64,000 bases of DNA, taken from the NCBI GenBank assembly GCA_963839475.1, contig CAWIVH010000019.1, forward strand, positions 1-64,000, read 5' to 3'. The stretch is from CAWIVH01 sp963839475. Lineage in GTDB: Bacteria; Acidobacteriota; UBA6911. The notes below the pieces were generated by a model that was not told where the DNA came from, searched no databases, and saw nothing but the letters and a program-made list of their open reading frames with translations. The position numbers were made by a program, and so were the translations under genes. Every line of letters starts with the position of its first letter. The stretch's first letter is position 1. Of the stretch, positions 62,822 to 64,000 are shown piece after piece.

Positions 62822-64000
62822 TTAAGCAGTTCGACTGGCTTTCTCGATCTGGGCATCCCGGCCCCTGGCAAAGTCGTCAGGAGTGTTGTCGACATAGACA
62901 TCCGGCTTTACACCGAAATTTTCCATGTTTTCACCGCGGGCGGTCCAGACCCCGGACCCGGGGGTTCGAATAGCCGAACCATCGGCCAGGGTATAGGAGC
63001 CAGTGCCGATGACCGCTCCATAAGTCGGAACGCCTACCACCTTACCTAGCTTCAAATCCTTAAATCCCTGCGGAAACATTTCGGCATCCGAAGCCGACCG
63101 TTCGTTCTGCATTACCACCATCGGTCCGTAGAATGTTTCCAGCGGCCTCGGAACATCCATTCCCGCATCGCGCCCGCGGGTGTATTGGTACTTCTGACCA
63201 AGAAGGATGCCCAGCAACTCCTGGTCGATGCCGCCACCGCCGTTGAAGCGCTGATCGATGATCATGGCTTTCTTGGTCCGGTTCATCGCCAGATCGAGGG
63301 TAAACCTGCGCAGCGATGGCGCGTCCATCGCACGGATATGCAGGTAACCGATCTCCCCGTTACTCAGTTTCGCGACCATGGCGCGCCGATCCTCGACCCA
63401 CCGGTTGTATTGGGCATCGGCGAAAGCAGAGTTGCTCATTGGCTCAACCGTCACTTCCCAGGCGCCTTCTTTTACCGGCTTGTCGTTCAGGAGGAAATGG
63501 AACTTGCGCCCTGGGGCGAGCGTGAGGAATTTCCAGTAGTTATCGGTGGCTTTCAATTCCTGATCATCGATCGACAGGATGAAGTCCCCCTTGCGGATTT
63601 TGAGGAATTCCCGATCGGCGGGACCACCCTTATATATAAATCCTACCCTGAAGAATCCGGAGGAATCGGACTCCAATTCGAAGCCGGGATACCGGGTCTG
63701 AACCTGAGACCGCTCCCCGCCGGCGCCGCCGCTCACGCCGGTATGGGAGGCATTCAATTCACCTATCATCATCATCATTACATTGTGCAGCTCTTCCTGG
63801 TCAGTCAGGCTGTCGAGCAGGGAGCCATACAAGGTGCGTGCCGCATTCCAATCGGCTCCGTGCATATTCGGGTCATAGAAACGGTTTTTCATGACCCGCC
63901 AGCCTTCTTCAAATACCTCCCGGCGAAGCGCTTTCTTATCAATCTCGGTATTGATCGTGAAAGTCACCTGTCTGGCCGTGGGAGTTGCTGTAGCCGCTGC
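62822..64000 (-). CDS. S41 family (tricorn-like) peptidase, C-terminal part, cut by the window edge
   Basis: The frame is open through the right edge, so only the last 392 residues are seen; the real start lies beyond 64000. The visible part begins with the helical C1 region (REVFEEGWRVMKNRFYDPNM). A PDZ domain follows (FRVGFIYKGGPADREF, IRKGDFILSIDDQEL). The S41 catalytic core has IGYLHIRAMDAPSL, IIDQRFNGGGGIDQELL and the nucleophile Ser in NERSASDAEMFP, then YGAVIGTGSYTLADGS and FGVKPDVYVDNTP. Tricorn homologues carry N-terminal beta-propellers, which would lie outside the window. It degrades peptides, probably in the periplasm. Confidence 0.92.
   Translation of the reverse strand, partial: AAATATPTARQVTFTINTEIDKKALRREVFEEGWRVMKNRFYDPNMHGADWNAARTLYGSLLDSLTDQEELHNVMMMMIGELNASHTGVSGGAGGERSQVQTRYPGFELESDSSGFFRVGFIYKGGPADREFLKIRKGDFILSIDDQELKATDNYWKFLTLAPGRKFHFLLNDKPVKEGAWEVTVEPMSNSAFADAQYNRWVEDRRAMVAKLSNGEIGYLHIRAMDAPSLRRFTLDLAMNRTKKAMIIDQRFNGGGGIDQELLGILLGQKYQYTRGRDAGMDVPRPLETFYGPMVVMQNERSASDAEMFPQGFKDLKLGKVVGVPTYGAVIGTGSYTLADGSAIRTPGSGVWTARGENMENFGVKPDVYVDNTPDDFARGRDAQIEKASRTA

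Noticed and set aside
1..64000. rRNA, tRNA, CRISPR, prophage, insertion sequences
   Set aside because: I looked for conserved rRNA segments, cloverleaf ends, regularly spaced repeats and transposase or integrase motifs and saw none; tRNA genes are hard to exclude by eye.

Overview
The window looks like a stretch of an Acidobacteriota chromosome, probably from soil or sediment. This rests on family content, not on a marker gene. A VWFA-related lipoprotein-like protein of the type typical of acidobacteria sits directly behind a very large carboxypeptidase-regulatory TonB-dependent receptor. There are also many Tat-exported Gfo/Idh/MocA oxidoreductases, M28/M20/S41 peptidases, sulfatases and a CxxCH-bearing beta-propeller. 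TGA is used as an ordinary stop in several genes, so the genetic code is standard. I saw no rRNA, tRNA, CRISPR array, insertion sequence or prophage gene.

Layout. Positions 1-4430 hold a complete diguanylate cyclase surrounded by gene debris: pieces of a phosphatidylserine synthase, an MNT-type nucleotidyltransferase joined to an SDR remnant, an Ig-like protein tail, and a Ser/Thr kinase running into an NHL repeat. Positions 4731-9107 encode a 1458-residue secreted mosaic protein. Positions 9593-18493 carry sugar metabolism genes: two Tat-exported Gfo/Idh/MocA proteins, a UroD-like protein, a GH32/43-like propeller, a phosphotriesterase-like lactonase and RhaA. Positions 18551-29019 hold an M28 peptidase-cyclophilin fusion, a TolC protein, a DUF374 acyltransferase, a probable selenocysteine-containing membrane peroxiredoxin, an M20 amidohydrolase, a frameshifted NagB-like gene, and a sigma/anti-sigma/Spy-like stress operon closed by a strong terminator.

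Positions 29116-35538 run leftwards with the VWFA protein, the TonB receptor and a zinc-ribbon protein. Positions 36684-43165 form a compact exopolysaccharide locus: WecB, a PgaB-like deacetylase plus TIM-barrel protein, and a GT2 synthase. Positions 43297-46589 hold ABC-F, QueC and DUF4416. The rest (46586-64000) is again a periplasmic carbohydrate region with two sulfatases, Gfo/Idh/MocA proteins, a Tat-exported DegT aminotransferase, a DUF1080-PHP fusion, a dienelactone hydrolase, a VapBC module and a truncated tricorn-like S41 peptidase.

The main discovery candidate is the gene at 23758-24486. An in-frame TGA lies exactly where a peroxiredoxin has its peroxidatic cysteine (GDW-TGA-PFC), and a hairpin with SECIS geometry follows directly. 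As a group, the nine Tat-signal proteins, the DUF1080 domain and the sulfatases suggest periplasmic processing of sulfated or rhamnose-containing glycans, possibly by oxidation to 3-keto sugars. That pathway is an inference.
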